In this document: positions 44,991 to 55,970 of the stretch, piece by piece
How the letters are laid out: the number at the start of each line of letters is the position of its first letter
Position numbering within the stretch: the stretch's first letter is position 1
Assembly (NCBI GenBank): GCA_031772625.1
Contig: CM062815.1
Location: forward strand, 115,700,989-115,764,988
Direction: 5' to 3'
DNA: 64,000 nucleotides
Origin: Pinus tabuliformis
Taxonomy: Eukaryota; Streptophyta; Pinopsida; Pinales; Pinaceae
Notes under the pieces: model-generated
The model's database searches: none
What the model was told of the DNA's origin: nothing
The model's input: only the letters and a program-made list of their open reading frames with translations
Made by a program: the position numbers and the translations under genes

Positions 44991-46800
44991 GAGGACAAGA
45001 CACTCGGGAGATCTCATGAGAGGGAGTCAATAGTGGTAGATGAGTGAGGACGAGGGGCTCCTAAGGTTGAGCAGGGACTAGCAGCACCAACAAGGCCACA
45101 GCCAACAAATTCGAAGGATGAGTTGGATATTCCTTTGAGTTCTACCAAGAGAAGGCTAATATGGGACAAGCAGACATTGAGGGATGTTGAGAAGCATGTG
45201 CAAGCTCCTAGCAACACTTCGAGGCAGAGAAAATCACCGACTAGATATTCTAGTTAATGGCAACTATCAAGTAGCATCTACCATTCTGAGCCATCCACTT
45301 TTGAGGTGACTATAGGTGAGCAGATCTGGAGGGATTCCATGATATAGGAGTATAGCTCCATCATGAGTAATGATGTTTGGGACATAGTGCCAAGACCGAA
45401 AGGGAAGTTTGTGGTCACTTCTCAATGGATCTACAAGATCAAACATGCAACAAATGGAAGTATCGAGAAGTATAAGGTGAGGTTCATGGAAAGATGGTTC
45501 TACCAAAAAGAGGGAGTGGACTAAGGAGAAATTTGCACCTATCGCTAGATATGCATCTATTTGAGTCGTTATGTCCATTGCTTTAGAGATGGAGTGGAAG
45601 ATACAACAAATAGATTTGAAGATTGCTTTCCTTAACGGAGTGATTAAGGAGGAGGTGTATATTGAGTAGCCTCATGTTTTTTAGGCTTATGGGAAAGATT
45701 CTCATGTATGCAAGTTGAAGAAGGCCCTTTTATGGGTTGAAGCATGTTTTGCGTGCATGGTATGCCAGGGTCGATGGATATCTTCTTGGTTTGGGCTTCA
45801 CCAAGAGTGAGGTGGATCCTAACTTGTACTTTGTGCTCATTAAAGGTGAATTTCTCATCTTGGTACAATATGTGGATGATCTCTTCTTGACGGGATTGAA
45901 GAAGCTCATAGGGATGTGCAAGGAGGATCTTGCTTTAAAATTCAACATGAAGGACATCAGCTAGATGCGCTAATTTTTGGGATTAGAGGTGTGGCAGCAA
46001 CCACGAGAGATTTTCCTTGGGAAAGGAAAGTATGCAGTGGATATCTTGAGGAGATTCGGGATGGAGTATTATAGGCCTATGTCTACACCTATGATCACTA
46101 ACTTGAAGAAGTTGAGCACTTTCAAGGGTGAATTAGGGGTTTCCACATTTTATATGCAATTGATAGGTTCTTTGATGTATCTAGTCAACACTAGGTCATA
46201 TATATGTGTTGTCGTGAACACGCTTAGCTAGTTCATGGTGGAGTCGATATAGGTTCATTGAATGGCAATGAAGCATGCGTTAAGATATCTGCATGGGACA
46301 ATAGAATTTGGACTAAGGTATGTCAAAGCTAGAGGAGTGGAGATGCAGAGGTATATAGATTCTGATTAGGCGCGGAGAGTGGTGGACAGAAAATCCACAT
46401 CTAGATGCTTCAGTCTGGTATTATCCATGATATCGTGGCTCAACAACAAGCAGCAGTCAGTGGCACTCTGATTGGCAGAGGCAGAGTATATGGCAATGAG
46501 TATGGCAAGTTGTGATGCAATGTGGATTCACAAGATTCTTGCAAAGTTTGATCTACAGATAGGGCCAACAGTGATCCACTATGATAATAAGAGTTGCACT
46601 AATCTCTCTAAGAATATTGTGTTTCACAATCGGTCCAAGCATATTGAGATCAAATATCACTTCATCAGAAATAGGGTCCAGAGGGATGTTGTGAGATTGT
46701 AGTACATTTCTGCAAAATAGGTGGTAGATTTTCTCACTAAGCCTCTAGTGAAAGGGAAGTTTGTGAAGTACTAGAATAAGTTGGGGGTGGTGGAGAATCT
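44991..46800 (+). pseudogene. C3 reverse transcriptase and RNase H
   Basis: After a hinge, 45276-45490 reads EQIWRDSMI, NDVWDIVPRPKGK and SQWIYKIKHATNGSIEKY. Frames then shift until 45737-45963, which holds LRAWYARVDGYLLGLGFTKS and the catalytic QYVDDLFLTG. 45977-46231 gives YAVDILRRFGMEYYRPMSTP and LIGSLMYLVNTRSY. RNase H is at about 46260-46760: HALRYLHGTIEFGLRY, IDSD followed by a stop, AEAEYMAMSMASCDAMW, HYDNKSCTNLSKNIVFHN and HIEIKYHFIR. The Y-V-D-D is intact. Stops and shifts inactivate the copy. It ends just before the polypurine tract. Confidence 0.9.
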
Positions 46801-46819
46801 CTTCCTTGCTAGGAGGGAG

Positions 46820-47728
46820 TGTTGATGTGAATAAAATCAGAAGGTCTTCTACATCGACCTGGTGTCTTAGCATGTGGAAGACATTATTTGCCTCTTCTAG
46901 TGATTTCATTCTTCTTTCCTAAGTCTAACTTAGGAAAAGTACAATAATTAAAGTTAATTAATTATTGCAGACTATTGAGTTATTTTCTAAGGATAAATAA
47001 TTTAACTATTTAAGTGACTTAGAAATAATATCAAAAAAGATATTAGGGTTAGGGATTTGGACTCAATGAAGATTGTAAAGGTAGCCTAGCATGGAGGTGA
47101 AGACACAAGACAAAGAGCACAGTTTTGTGAGTGAGTTGTCATTTAGAGAGAATTAGTTTCTATGCAGTGCAAGTGGCTCATTGACCAATGCGTAGATGAG
47201 AGGTATGAGTGTGTTTGGGTGAATCAAAGGAAGCTGAGTATGAGTAGATTGCAAGGTTGAGTTGCCAAAGGGAGATTTTTCTGGAAGAGGCCGAGTTGCC
47301 AAAGTGTTGGGATTTTTCCAGTGTGCATTAGTGGGAGGGCACAGATTTGATTGCTGGAGGTCGAGTTCTTTAGAGCAATTTCATGTGGAGGCAGATTTCC
47401 TTGGGGTTGACTTACCTAGGCCGAATTCATTCTGAGGAAGCCAAGTAATAGGTTACATATTATATTTCTCCTTGTATCTTTGCGGGTCGAAAAACCAAGA
47501 TTTTTAGATAATAAAATAACATAATTTTTTGTGGGTTAATTAATTTTGCAATGTGTGATTGATATCTATGGTTTATTTTCACTGCATATACTCTCTCGAA
47601 GTTAAAACTACCAATTATTTTATTTTTTTGGTAATTTAGTAATTATTTGGGAAAATAAATAAATTGTTGGGGATAAATTAAATTGTCGTGCGAAAATAAA
47701 TATGTTTGGTCTTAGAAAATTAATAACA
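46820..47728 (+). repeat. C3 3' LTR
   Basis: Matches 41781-42730 with indels and starts TGTTGATGTGAATAAAATC. The right end near AATAACA is approximate. Confidence 0.85.
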
Positions 47729-47882
47729 ACGTTTAAATGTAATGATCAAGTTAAACTTCAACAACCATGTAAGTTAACTATAATGCACTCTTAGAGATTT
47801 AAACTTGAGTAAAGCATGGAATAAATCAAGTGGTATGTGCATGTGAGATCTCCTATAGGTGACTCCCCAATGTGCATTACGA

Positions 47883-48110
47883 CATTCATCTATCTCCTTG
47901 CAACTTTGTAAATGATACAGATGCATATGTTGTGCATATAGCATTTATCTCTCTACTCTCTTATATCAACATTCAAATGTATATAAAAACATTTAGTTCT
48001 CATTGTAAATTTGTAGTTTGATACATATACATCATTATGCATAAATACATTCATCTCTCATCGTAAGTCTATAGTTTGATAAATATGCATTATTGTGCAT
48101 AAAGGCATTT
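47883..48110 (+). repeat. Tandem repeat of ~58 bp, at least three units
   Basis: Units begin near 47883, 47990 and 48048. They share CATTCATCTCTC or CATTTAGTTCTC, then TTGTAGTTTGATACATAT and ATTATGCATAAA. The two right-hand units are the most alike. Confidence 0.6.
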
Positions 48111-48370
48111 CAGATATCCATAATATGATGTGTATGCATTCAAATTTTCCAAAAATATTAGTAGTTATATTGAATCCCAAATACATTCTCCAATTGTTTA
48201 TCTCTCATATCATTGTATGCATAAATATTTTCACACAAAAATTATACAAGTGCATCAAATATCCCTAAACATGGATCCTGTAAATTGTCACTAATACATA
48301 AAAACCTACTACATTATCATATAATATAGAATTAGAAAATGTCATTTATTTTTATCATAATAGTATGTAA

Positions 48371-50051
48371 TGTTCCCAAGGGATTAATTGGCCCAAGAGA
48401 CGAAATAGCCTATCAGTGCCCATAGGCTATAGTCCTCAATAAGGGGGGAAACCCCAAAATACTCAACAATGGGCAAGTTTAGGGCAAAAATAAGGGGTTT
48501 GATGTGAACCCCACTCAATTAATTTAGGAGAAAAATCCCCTCAAGGAAATAAATAAAAGAGGGTTGGATTCATTTGGATCATCATTAGATTGAATCATTT
48601 GTCTTTGTTTTCTTTGAGGCTGATTTGTCTTTGTTTTCTTTGAGCCTGAGACTATAAGGGTTTTAAGTTTTCTTTGAGCCTAAGACTATAAGGGTTTTAA
48701 GACCCCATTTCTTTTTTGACTAGTTTGGATGGAGGTGATCCCACCCTACCTAGTCACCTTTCTTTGTTCTGGCAACAAGGAACATATCTGATGAAGCGGC
48801 GAAGTCTTTCCACCTATCTGTCTTTTGTTTACTTGTTCTAACCACAAGAAATTAAGCATTTGTAGAAGCAGTGAGACTTTGTGGAGATCCAGAGGCACAT
48901 CGACCTAATTCTTGAAACCCTATGATTCTACCTAAAGCAACAAGAACGAATTTCCAAATCTTATGAGGTAGGACAAAATAATTCTGAAAGTTGAGGCATG
49001 CGACTCTATTCCAAGGTGTAGAAAAGGTAAATTTGTTGAAACAGAACAAAATGCCTGAAGTCAATTCTATGTGATTTCCTCCTTGAATTTCTTACAGAAC
49101 AACTCTTCTGATGGAGGTTGAAGTACTTCTGAGGCTTGGATGAGGGTTTCTAACCCATTTCTAGCTAGTCTAAGGTCAATCGGGAGGGCTAAATTATAGT
49201 CTATTACAAATCTGACGCCAAACCAAACACTGAGGTACATATGAATGGGCTTATGGGTTCAAAAAGAGGATTAATTCCTCTGTCAAATCTAAGTCATTAA
49301 AGAGAAGGATGTGTTCCTGACGCAAAGTTCGGAGGGTATCCAGAATTGATCAAAGGAGGTTTGAAGGCACTCAAGGTCGGATTCTCTTAGGTAACCAAAG
49401 ACTTCTGAGGTCAACATTCCAAGTGCTCTGGGGAAAATCATAACCTCTTTAGTGAGCTCATGAAAATTCACCCTGAAACTAATACGTGATAATTTTCTGA
49501 AGCGAGCCCTATTGACAGAAAATCACTTAAGCGGATCGAAGGTTGGGGACTAGAATCAGTCCAAGCAATTACAAAATCCTTAGACAATTCTGCGAATTTT
49601 TCTAAGAAAGGTTGCAAGGTGAAACGGGATTTGTTCTTCATCTTAGACGACCAAGTATTCACCCTGGATAGCCGAGCTTGTCTAGAACCCGTGGTCTTTT
49701 GTCATGTACTAGACTTTGTTTAAGAGACTCACAAGGAAGTGCCAATTGCGTACTTGTTTAAAAATGTACATTAGGCCAGGTCATTTGGAAGCTTAAGCAT
49801 TGTTGCTCATTGGCTTAGTTATGTTGAAGTTGGAGTTTTTCCAGAATTTGTTATTGATTGGGTTACAAAACTGTGTTGCTAATTTACTATTTCATATATC
49901 GCTAAATGAAGTGGTATTAATGGGATTATACTATATTGTGCTACTGAGTGATATTTGTTTTTTATTGTTAAATGAGAAAAGAAAATTTTATGGGAAAAAA
50001 CCCTAGTTACTTAAGAATAACCTAGGGCAAAAATCTCCCTACATTATTACA
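48371..50051 (+). repeat. E 5' LTR
   Basis: About 1681 bp. It differs from the right copy by a local tandem duplication at 48597-48700 (the TTGTCTTTGTTTTCTTTGAG unit and the ACTATAAGGGTTTTAAG unit, each twice). It contains an antisense protein-like tract at about 49478-49720. Confidence 0.9.
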
Positions 50052-50052
50052 G

Positions 50053-50064
50053 TGGTATTAGAGT
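50053..50064 (+). other. E primer-binding site candidate
   Basis: TGGTATTAGAGT, an initiator-Met type site with a C to T change, one base after the LTR end. Confidence 0.65.
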
Positions 50065-50649
50065 TGGCTCACCCTGCCAGCCTATGAGCAATTGGGTTGA
50101 TGTCATGGACCCAAGGTTTTAGGTGAGACTCAATGGAGAACACAGTTTTGGGAAAAAAATTCGCAGCAACACGAGTCGGTGATGTCTCAAATTCTTGTCC
50201 CACTCAGAATCAATGCAAGAAGCATTCACCATGCTCCTATTCAACTTAATGCCCTCAGACAAACTAGTGTTGGGATCAGTTTGCATGGATCAGTGATTGC
50301 AAAAGATTGCAAGGGTCAAACGCATGTGAACCCCAACACTGATCAAGCACATAAACTGATGGATAAGGTCATACAGCACAAAGCACTCAATGATTTTTGG
50401 GCTAGTTATAGGAAAGACAAATCAAGTGACACTAATGGTGAACCTAAGACAGAAAAACAAGGTACAAGAGAAACAAAAGCAGGGTCAAAGGCATGACCAA
50501 ATGATTGGACATGGTTGTATCTTCCTAAAAGGAAGGAAAAACCTCAAGAACCTATGGGCAGCTCCAAGCCCTCACCTTACAATTTTGATTTGCTATATCA
50601 GCCAAAGGGAGATACAGGAGATCAAACTCAGTGACTAAATTAAGAGAAT
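50065..50649 (+). other. E internal region upstream of the captured gene, with a 105-codon frame of unknown identity
   Basis: Frame 50179-50496 starts MMSQILVPLRINARSIHHAP and is rich in Lys, Gln, Thr and Asp (KALNDFWASYRKDKSSDTNG). In the same frame, after a stop, comes EPMGSSKPSPYNFDLLYQ. I recognise no domain. It may be leftover gag, captured host sequence or chance. It precedes the UBP start by about 150 bases. Confidence 0.35.
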
Positions 50650-52590
50650 CAACCCATGGAGGAACCCCACTTTACAAATTCATTTTGTCGATTGAGCATG
50701 TCTCCAAATTGAATGTTAAGAAGTATTACTCAGATGTTTTCATAGTAAGGGGCTATAAATGGCGTGTGTTGATATTCCCCAAAGGGAACAACATGGACCA
50801 CTAGTCCATTTTACTTAGATGTGGCGGATTTCACAACATTACCTTACGGTTGGAGAAAATATGCCTTCTTCAATCCGGCTATTACCAGTTAGATTCATCA
50901 CAAATTCATTGTCAAGAAAGAAACGCAACAACAATTCAATGCCCGGGAGAGCAATTGGGGACTCACATTGTTCATGCCTCTACCTGAAGCTTACGACCCC
51001 ACAAAAGGATATTTGATAGATGATACTTTGATTGTGGATGTAGAAGTAAGTGCACGAAGGGTACTTGACTATTGGGCATATGATTCTAAAAAACAAACGG
51101 GTTTTGTTGGGCTAAAGAATCAAGGGGCAACATGCTACATAAATTCTTTGCTCCAAACATTATATCATATTACTTACTTCATAAAGGTTGTCTATCATAT
51201 GCCCACCACTGAAAATGATATACCCTCAAAAAGCATTCCCATTGGCTTTACAAAGCTTGTTTTATTATGAAGTTCGGTGCATTAACACCAGTGTTTCAAC
51301 AAAAGACTTGACAAAATCATTCGAATGGAACACATGATTATATCATGCAACATGGTGTGCAGGGGCTAAACTGAGTGCTTTGCGAGGAGTTAGAAGATAA
51401 AATGAAGGGCACAATTATTGAGGATACAATAAAGCATCTATTTGAAGGACATCATATGAACTACATTGAATGCATAAATGTTGATTATAAATCTACAAGA
51501 AAGGAATCATTCTATGATCTATGGCTTGTTAAAGGTTGTCGAGATGTCTATGCTTCATTTGACAAGTATGTTGAAGTTGAACAACTTGATGGTGATAACA
51601 AATATCATGCAGAACAGTATGGACTACAGGATGCAAGAAAAGGTGTTATTTTCTGATTTTCCTCTAATACTACAACTTCAAAACTTCAGTTGAAGTGATT
51701 TGAATATGATTTCATGGAGATACAATGGTCAAGATAAATGATCGATATGAATTTCCACTTCAACTTGACTTGGATAGAGACAATGGAAAATATCTTTCTC
51801 CAGATGCAGATAAAAGTGTGCGCAATTTATATACCTTTCATAGTATTTTGGTTCAGTGTAGGTGTGCATGGTAGTCATTATTACACTTTCATTAGGCCGC
51901 CTCTCTTAGATCGGTGGTACAAGTTTGATGATGCAAGAATCACAAAGGAAGAAGTAAAGAGAGCACTGGAAAAACAATATGGTGATGAAGAGGAACTCCC
52001 TAAATCCAAGCCTCATCGACAATTCAGGATTCAACACACCATTTAAATTTACCAAATACTATATGCTTGTGTATATAAGAGAAAGTGACTGGGATAAATA
52101 TTGTTTGCAATGTTGACGGGAAATATCTAGCAAAGCACCTACAAGCAAGATTGAATAAGGAAGAAGAAGAGGAGAAGAAACAGAAGGAGAAGATAGAAGC
52201 ACATATTTATACTATTATTAAAGTGAAACATGACAAGGACTTTGCGGATCAAATTGGTAAGAACACATTTCAAACTTATCGATCATGACAAGGTTTGAAC
52301 GTTTCAAAAGCGAGTTCCTTTTGTCTCTTTCAAGGAAGAAGTTGGAAAGGATGTCGTGATTCCAGTGCAATTTCAACAATTTGGGCCATGAGCTAAGCGC
52401 CAAAACCATGCATATCATCCTAACATGTCCTTTACACAATCAGAGGAATCCAGATCTGTTGACTATCTGAGGAAGATTTCAAACTGGGCACATATTGCAA
52501 CTTCAAACAAGGCACACACTGCAGAATTGAGATTGTTTTAAGAAGTTGAATATGGTAAGGATTTTTTATTACTCCCACCTCCTACATCGA
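50650..52590 (+). pseudogene. UBP12/13-like: Processed UBP12/13-type ubiquitin carboxyl-terminal hydrolase (USP7-like), captured in E
   Basis: In order: a MATH domain (about 50655-50970: KKYYSDVFIVRGYKWRVLIF across a shift, FYLDVADFTTLPYGWRKYAF, KETQQQFNARESNWGLTLFM); a link (YDPTKGYLIDDTLIVDVEV, VLDYWAYDSKKQTGFVGLKN); the USP Cys box NQGATCYINSLLQTLY with the catalytic Cys codon at 51133-51135; EGHHMNYIECINVDYKSTRK; KYHAEQYGLQDARKGVIF; the His box GVHGSHYYTFIRP with the His codon at 51876-51878; RWYKFDDARITKEEVKRALE; and a decayed start of the USP7-type C-terminal domain (KHDKDFADQIGKN, WAHIATSN) to about 52590. Introns are absent throughout, although plant UBP12/13 genes are intron-rich, so the source was mRNA. 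Stops (for example near 50712, 50803 and 51269) and shifts make it a pseudogene. It is roughly the N-terminal half of the protein. Known UBP12/13 enzymes deubiquitinate nuclear and signalling proteins. Confidence 0.95.
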
Positions 52591-52953
52591 GCAGAGGCAA
52601 TTTTATTCCGTTGCTTTGTGCTAAAGTAGAGACAAACTTGCAAAATCAAATTTCTGAAAAGTTGATACCACAAACTGTAGATAGTACTGACCATCTAGAA
52701 TCAGATACGATGGCCATTACGAATTCATTTGAAACTAGGAATGTGGGGAGAAAGCTTGGCAGTGACTATTTCATGATGATTTCCCCCGCCAACCTCATGG
52801 ACATTAGGATGCAAAAAGAAAAAGGGTGTGTTGATATGAAAGCAGTAAGTACGGAAGGAAGCCTATTATTCTTAAAACTTAAAGTGAAAATTATGCAATG
52901 CCCAAACATGTCATTGCTTGAGGACAAGCAATGTCGGGAATGGGAGACTATAA
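52591..52953 (+). other. E internal region downstream of the captured gene
   Basis: A 119-codon frame (52611-52970) runs through it but resembles no family that I know. Its last part (SLLEDKQCREWE) lies over the GAGGACAAGCAA and purine-rich sequence that typically precedes the 3' LTR of plant LTR elements, so that portion is cis-acting rather than coding. Confidence 0.5.
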
Positions 52954-54600
52954 TGTTCCAAAGGGATTAACCACCCCAAGGGGCGAAGTAGCCTATCATT
53001 CCTCATAGGCTGTAGTCCAAGATAAAGGGGGAAACCCCAAAATACCTAATGTTTGGGCAAGTTTGGGTCAGATGGGGCAAAAAAAACGCAAAATTGGGGT
53101 TTGATGTAAACCTCACTCAATTAATTTAGGAGAAAAATGCCCTCAACGAAATCTATAAATACAAGAGGGTTGGGTTCATTTGGATCATCATTGGATTGGA
53201 TCATTTGTCTTTGTTTTCTTTGAGCCTGGGGCTCTAAGAATTTTAAGACCCCATTTCTCCTTCAACTAGTTTCGGTGGAGGTGATCCCATCCTACCTAGT
53301 CACCTTTCTTTGTTCCGGCAACAAGAAACATCTATCTAAGGAAGCACGAAGTCTTTCCACCTAAAATTAACCATCTATAGAGACAGTGAGACTTTGTGGA
53401 AATCCTGAGGCACATTGACCTAATTCTTGATACCTTGTGAGTCTATCTAAAACAACATGAACGAATTTCCTAACCTTCTAAGGGAGGACAAAATAATTCT
53501 AAAATTGGAGTGAGGGTTTATGCAATCAAAGGTTGAGGCATGTGAGTTTGTTCCAAGGTGTAACAAAAGTAATTTGTTGTAACATAATGAAGTGCCTGAA
53601 GTAAATTCTATGGGGTTTTCTCCTTGAATTTCTTACTGAACAACTCTTCCAAGGGAGGACGAAGTACTTTTGAGGATTGGACGAGGGTTTCTAACTCGTC
53701 TAAGGTCAATTGGGAGGCCTAAATTATATTTTGTTACATATCTACTGCCAAACCAAACACTGATGTAGATACAATTGGGCTTCTAAGTTCACAAAGAGGA
53801 TAAATTCCTTTGTGTCAAATCTGAGACATTAAAGAGGGCGTGCTCTTGAAGCAGAGTTTGGAGGGCATCCAAAGTTTATCAAAGAAGGTTTGAAGGCACT
53901 CAAGATCGGATTATTTGAGGTAACCAAAGACTTTTGAGGTCAACAAGCCAAGTGCTTTGGGGCAAACCGTAACCTCTTCAATGAGCTCATGCAAATTTGC
54001 CCTGAAACTAATGTGAGATAATTTTCTAAAGTGAGCCCTATTGACAAAGAATCACTTAAGCGGATTAAAGATTAGAGGTTGGAATCGGTCCAAGCAATTA
54101 CAGGATCCTGAGATAGTTTTGCAAAGTTTTCTGAGAAATATCGGGAGATTAAATAGGGTTCGTTCTTCATCTCAAATGACCAAGTATTCATCCTTGATAG
54201 CCAACCTTGTCTAGAACCTATGGTCTTTTGTCTTGCAGCTGACTTAGTTTAACAAACTCGCAAAGAAGTACTAGTGGCATACTTATTTCAGAATGTGCAT
54301 TAGGTCAAGTTGTTTGGAAGCTTAAGCATTGTTGCTCATTGTCTTAGTCCTATTGAACTTGGAGTTTGTCTTGACTTTATTAATGATTAAGACTATAGAA
54401 CTGTGTTGCTAAATTAAATTTTACTATTTAATAAATCGCTAGATAAACAGTGTTATTACTGGATTATATTGTTACTCTTGTACTGTGCTACATAATGAGA
54501 TATTTATTTTTAATTGTTGAATGAGAAAATAAAATTGTATATAAAGAAACCCTTGTCGCTTAAGAATAACCTAGGGCAAAAATCTCCCTAAATTATTACA
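52954..54600 (+). repeat. E 3' LTR
   Basis: About 1647 bp, matching 48371-50051. TATAAATA lies at 53154-53161; in the left copy this site reads AAATAAATAAAA. Confidence 0.9.
53154..53161 (+). promoter_or_regulatory. TATA box in E 3' LTR
   Basis: TATAAATA followed by CAAGAGGG, in LTR promoter position. It is lost in the 5' copy. Confidence 0.45.
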
Positions 54601-55897
54601 TAATATAAAACATTATTTCACTAAAAAATAAATTGCACTCAAAATAAACTAAAATCTCATCCAAACTTCCCAACTAAGAACTTCACTTAAATCTCATACA
54701 AACTTCCTAACTAAGAACTTCATGCTTTGTTCCACACAGAAGCCCATTAAGATTTAATCAAATAAAAATTAGTAGTATAAATAATAATATCAAATATTAT
54801 GATTTTATAAATTAAAATAATAATAATAATTAAAACTAAATACATACCTTTTAATACAATAAGAATTCAAAGACATGGGAAAATTGCATCGCATATATTT
54901 AATGATCTTTAAACAATAACTTTAACAGTTAATTTCGATCTCTATAAAATATTTTCCAATATTATATTATTATACTTAAAAACAGTTTATAAATCAATGA
55001 TAAATTATAATAAAAATTGCACAAACGCTACATATTTAAGGGACCTTTACACATTATAGATTTGACCCTTTATTTCTATCTCATTATATGTTTTTCATTT
55101 AAAAGATCAAATAAATAACTTTCTAATCTATTTTTTACATCATCAATATCGTTAAACAAAACATCATATACCAAAAATTAGGGAACTGCCAACAATACAT
55201 GTTTCTCTTTTATGTTTTTATTGTCTATGATAATGTCAAGCATGTACAAGGGTTCATCGATTTATCATACATTGAAAAAGGAGTTGTCTTTAGTGCGATT
55301 TTTTGGAGATTCCGGTGATGGAATCCGGCAGAAAAAAATGAGGTTAAATCTTAATTTGTATTATTTAAAATAGTTTTTTAACTGCATATTTGGATTCAGC
55401 ACCTGAAAAACCCCAAGGACACTTTGATTGTGCAGAAATTACCTATCAAACTTGCAATTTCAATAAATTGTTGCCGGATTTTAGAGATATTTGACCAGAA
55501 AAACCTACCAGAAAAACTTGCAAAAAGTCACACTAAAGACTACACCATTAAAAAATAAAAGAGAAGAGCCAAGCACGTATGAATATCCCAGACACTAAAG
55601 CTAAAGCAAAGCAAGCACTTTTCAATGGATGCAAGAATGCAAAATGTCAGGACACTCGAGGCGCTATGTACGCAAAAACAAAAGCACCGAGCACATCACT
55701 GATCCAAATCCCAAATTGCCAATAGTAGGCAATGTTTGCGATACATAACTCTTCAAGGAACCAATCTCATGCCAACTCATATTACATGCTCATTCATTAC
55801 TAAACAAACTGTCCTGGACTCTACAAAACTGCTATCCCACCTCAGCAGTGTTGATGCAATAACACCATATAAGCTTATTAAAGCTAATGTGCAAGCT
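54601..55897. other. AT-rich intergenic region and CCT6 3' flank
   Basis: No gene found. The part next to 55898 must include the CCT6 3'-UTR on the minus strand. I could not place a clear polyadenylation signal. Confidence 0.5.
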
Positions 55898-55970
55898 TCA
55901 GCTTTTTCGCATATTCCGTCCAGCACGGATGACCTCATCCACAAGTAGCAGCTGCGATGCAATTACAGGG
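55898..55970 (-). CDS. CCT6: CCT6 terminal coding exon
   Basis: 73 bp, preceded on the minus strand by a TGCAG acceptor. It encodes [17 protein letters not shown], then RNMRKS and a TGA. It starts in phase 2, completing the Gly codon GG/C from the previous exon. Confidence 0.95.

Larger units (their letters stand above)
41781..47728 (+). mobile_element. Ty1/copia LTR retrotransposon C3, heavily decayed
   Basis: LTRs at 41781-42730 and 46820-~47728 both begin TGTTGATG and share the GAAGGTCTTCTACATCG block. The primer site is at 42731 and the polypurine tract GGAGGGAG just before 46820. The flanks are ACAAT on the left and ACGTT on the right, so a target duplication is only suggestive. All pol domains are recognisable but broken. 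Confidence 0.9.
48371..54600 (+). mobile_element. LTR retrotransposon E carrying a captured UBP12/13-like gene, no gag-pol seen
   Basis: Direct repeats 48371-50051 and 52954-54600 start TGTTCC and end ATTATTACA. A primer-like TGGTATTAGAG lies at 50053, and a purine tract GGGAATGGGAGACTATAA lies just before the right LTR, so the element reads on the + strand. The 2.9 kb interior holds a decayed ubiquitin-protease cDNA and flanking sequence I cannot name. No RT, integrase or knuckle is visible. The flanking bases TGTAA and TAATA share only TAA. Confidence 0.9.

Noticed and set aside
50650-52590. Possibility of a functional UBP12/13 gene
   Set aside because: Stops and frameshifts occur in the MATH, USP and C-terminal parts, and the 3' half of the protein is missing.
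54601-55897. Searched for a second host gene or a clear CCT6 polyadenylation signal
   Set aside because: No conserved coding block and no convincing signal could be placed.
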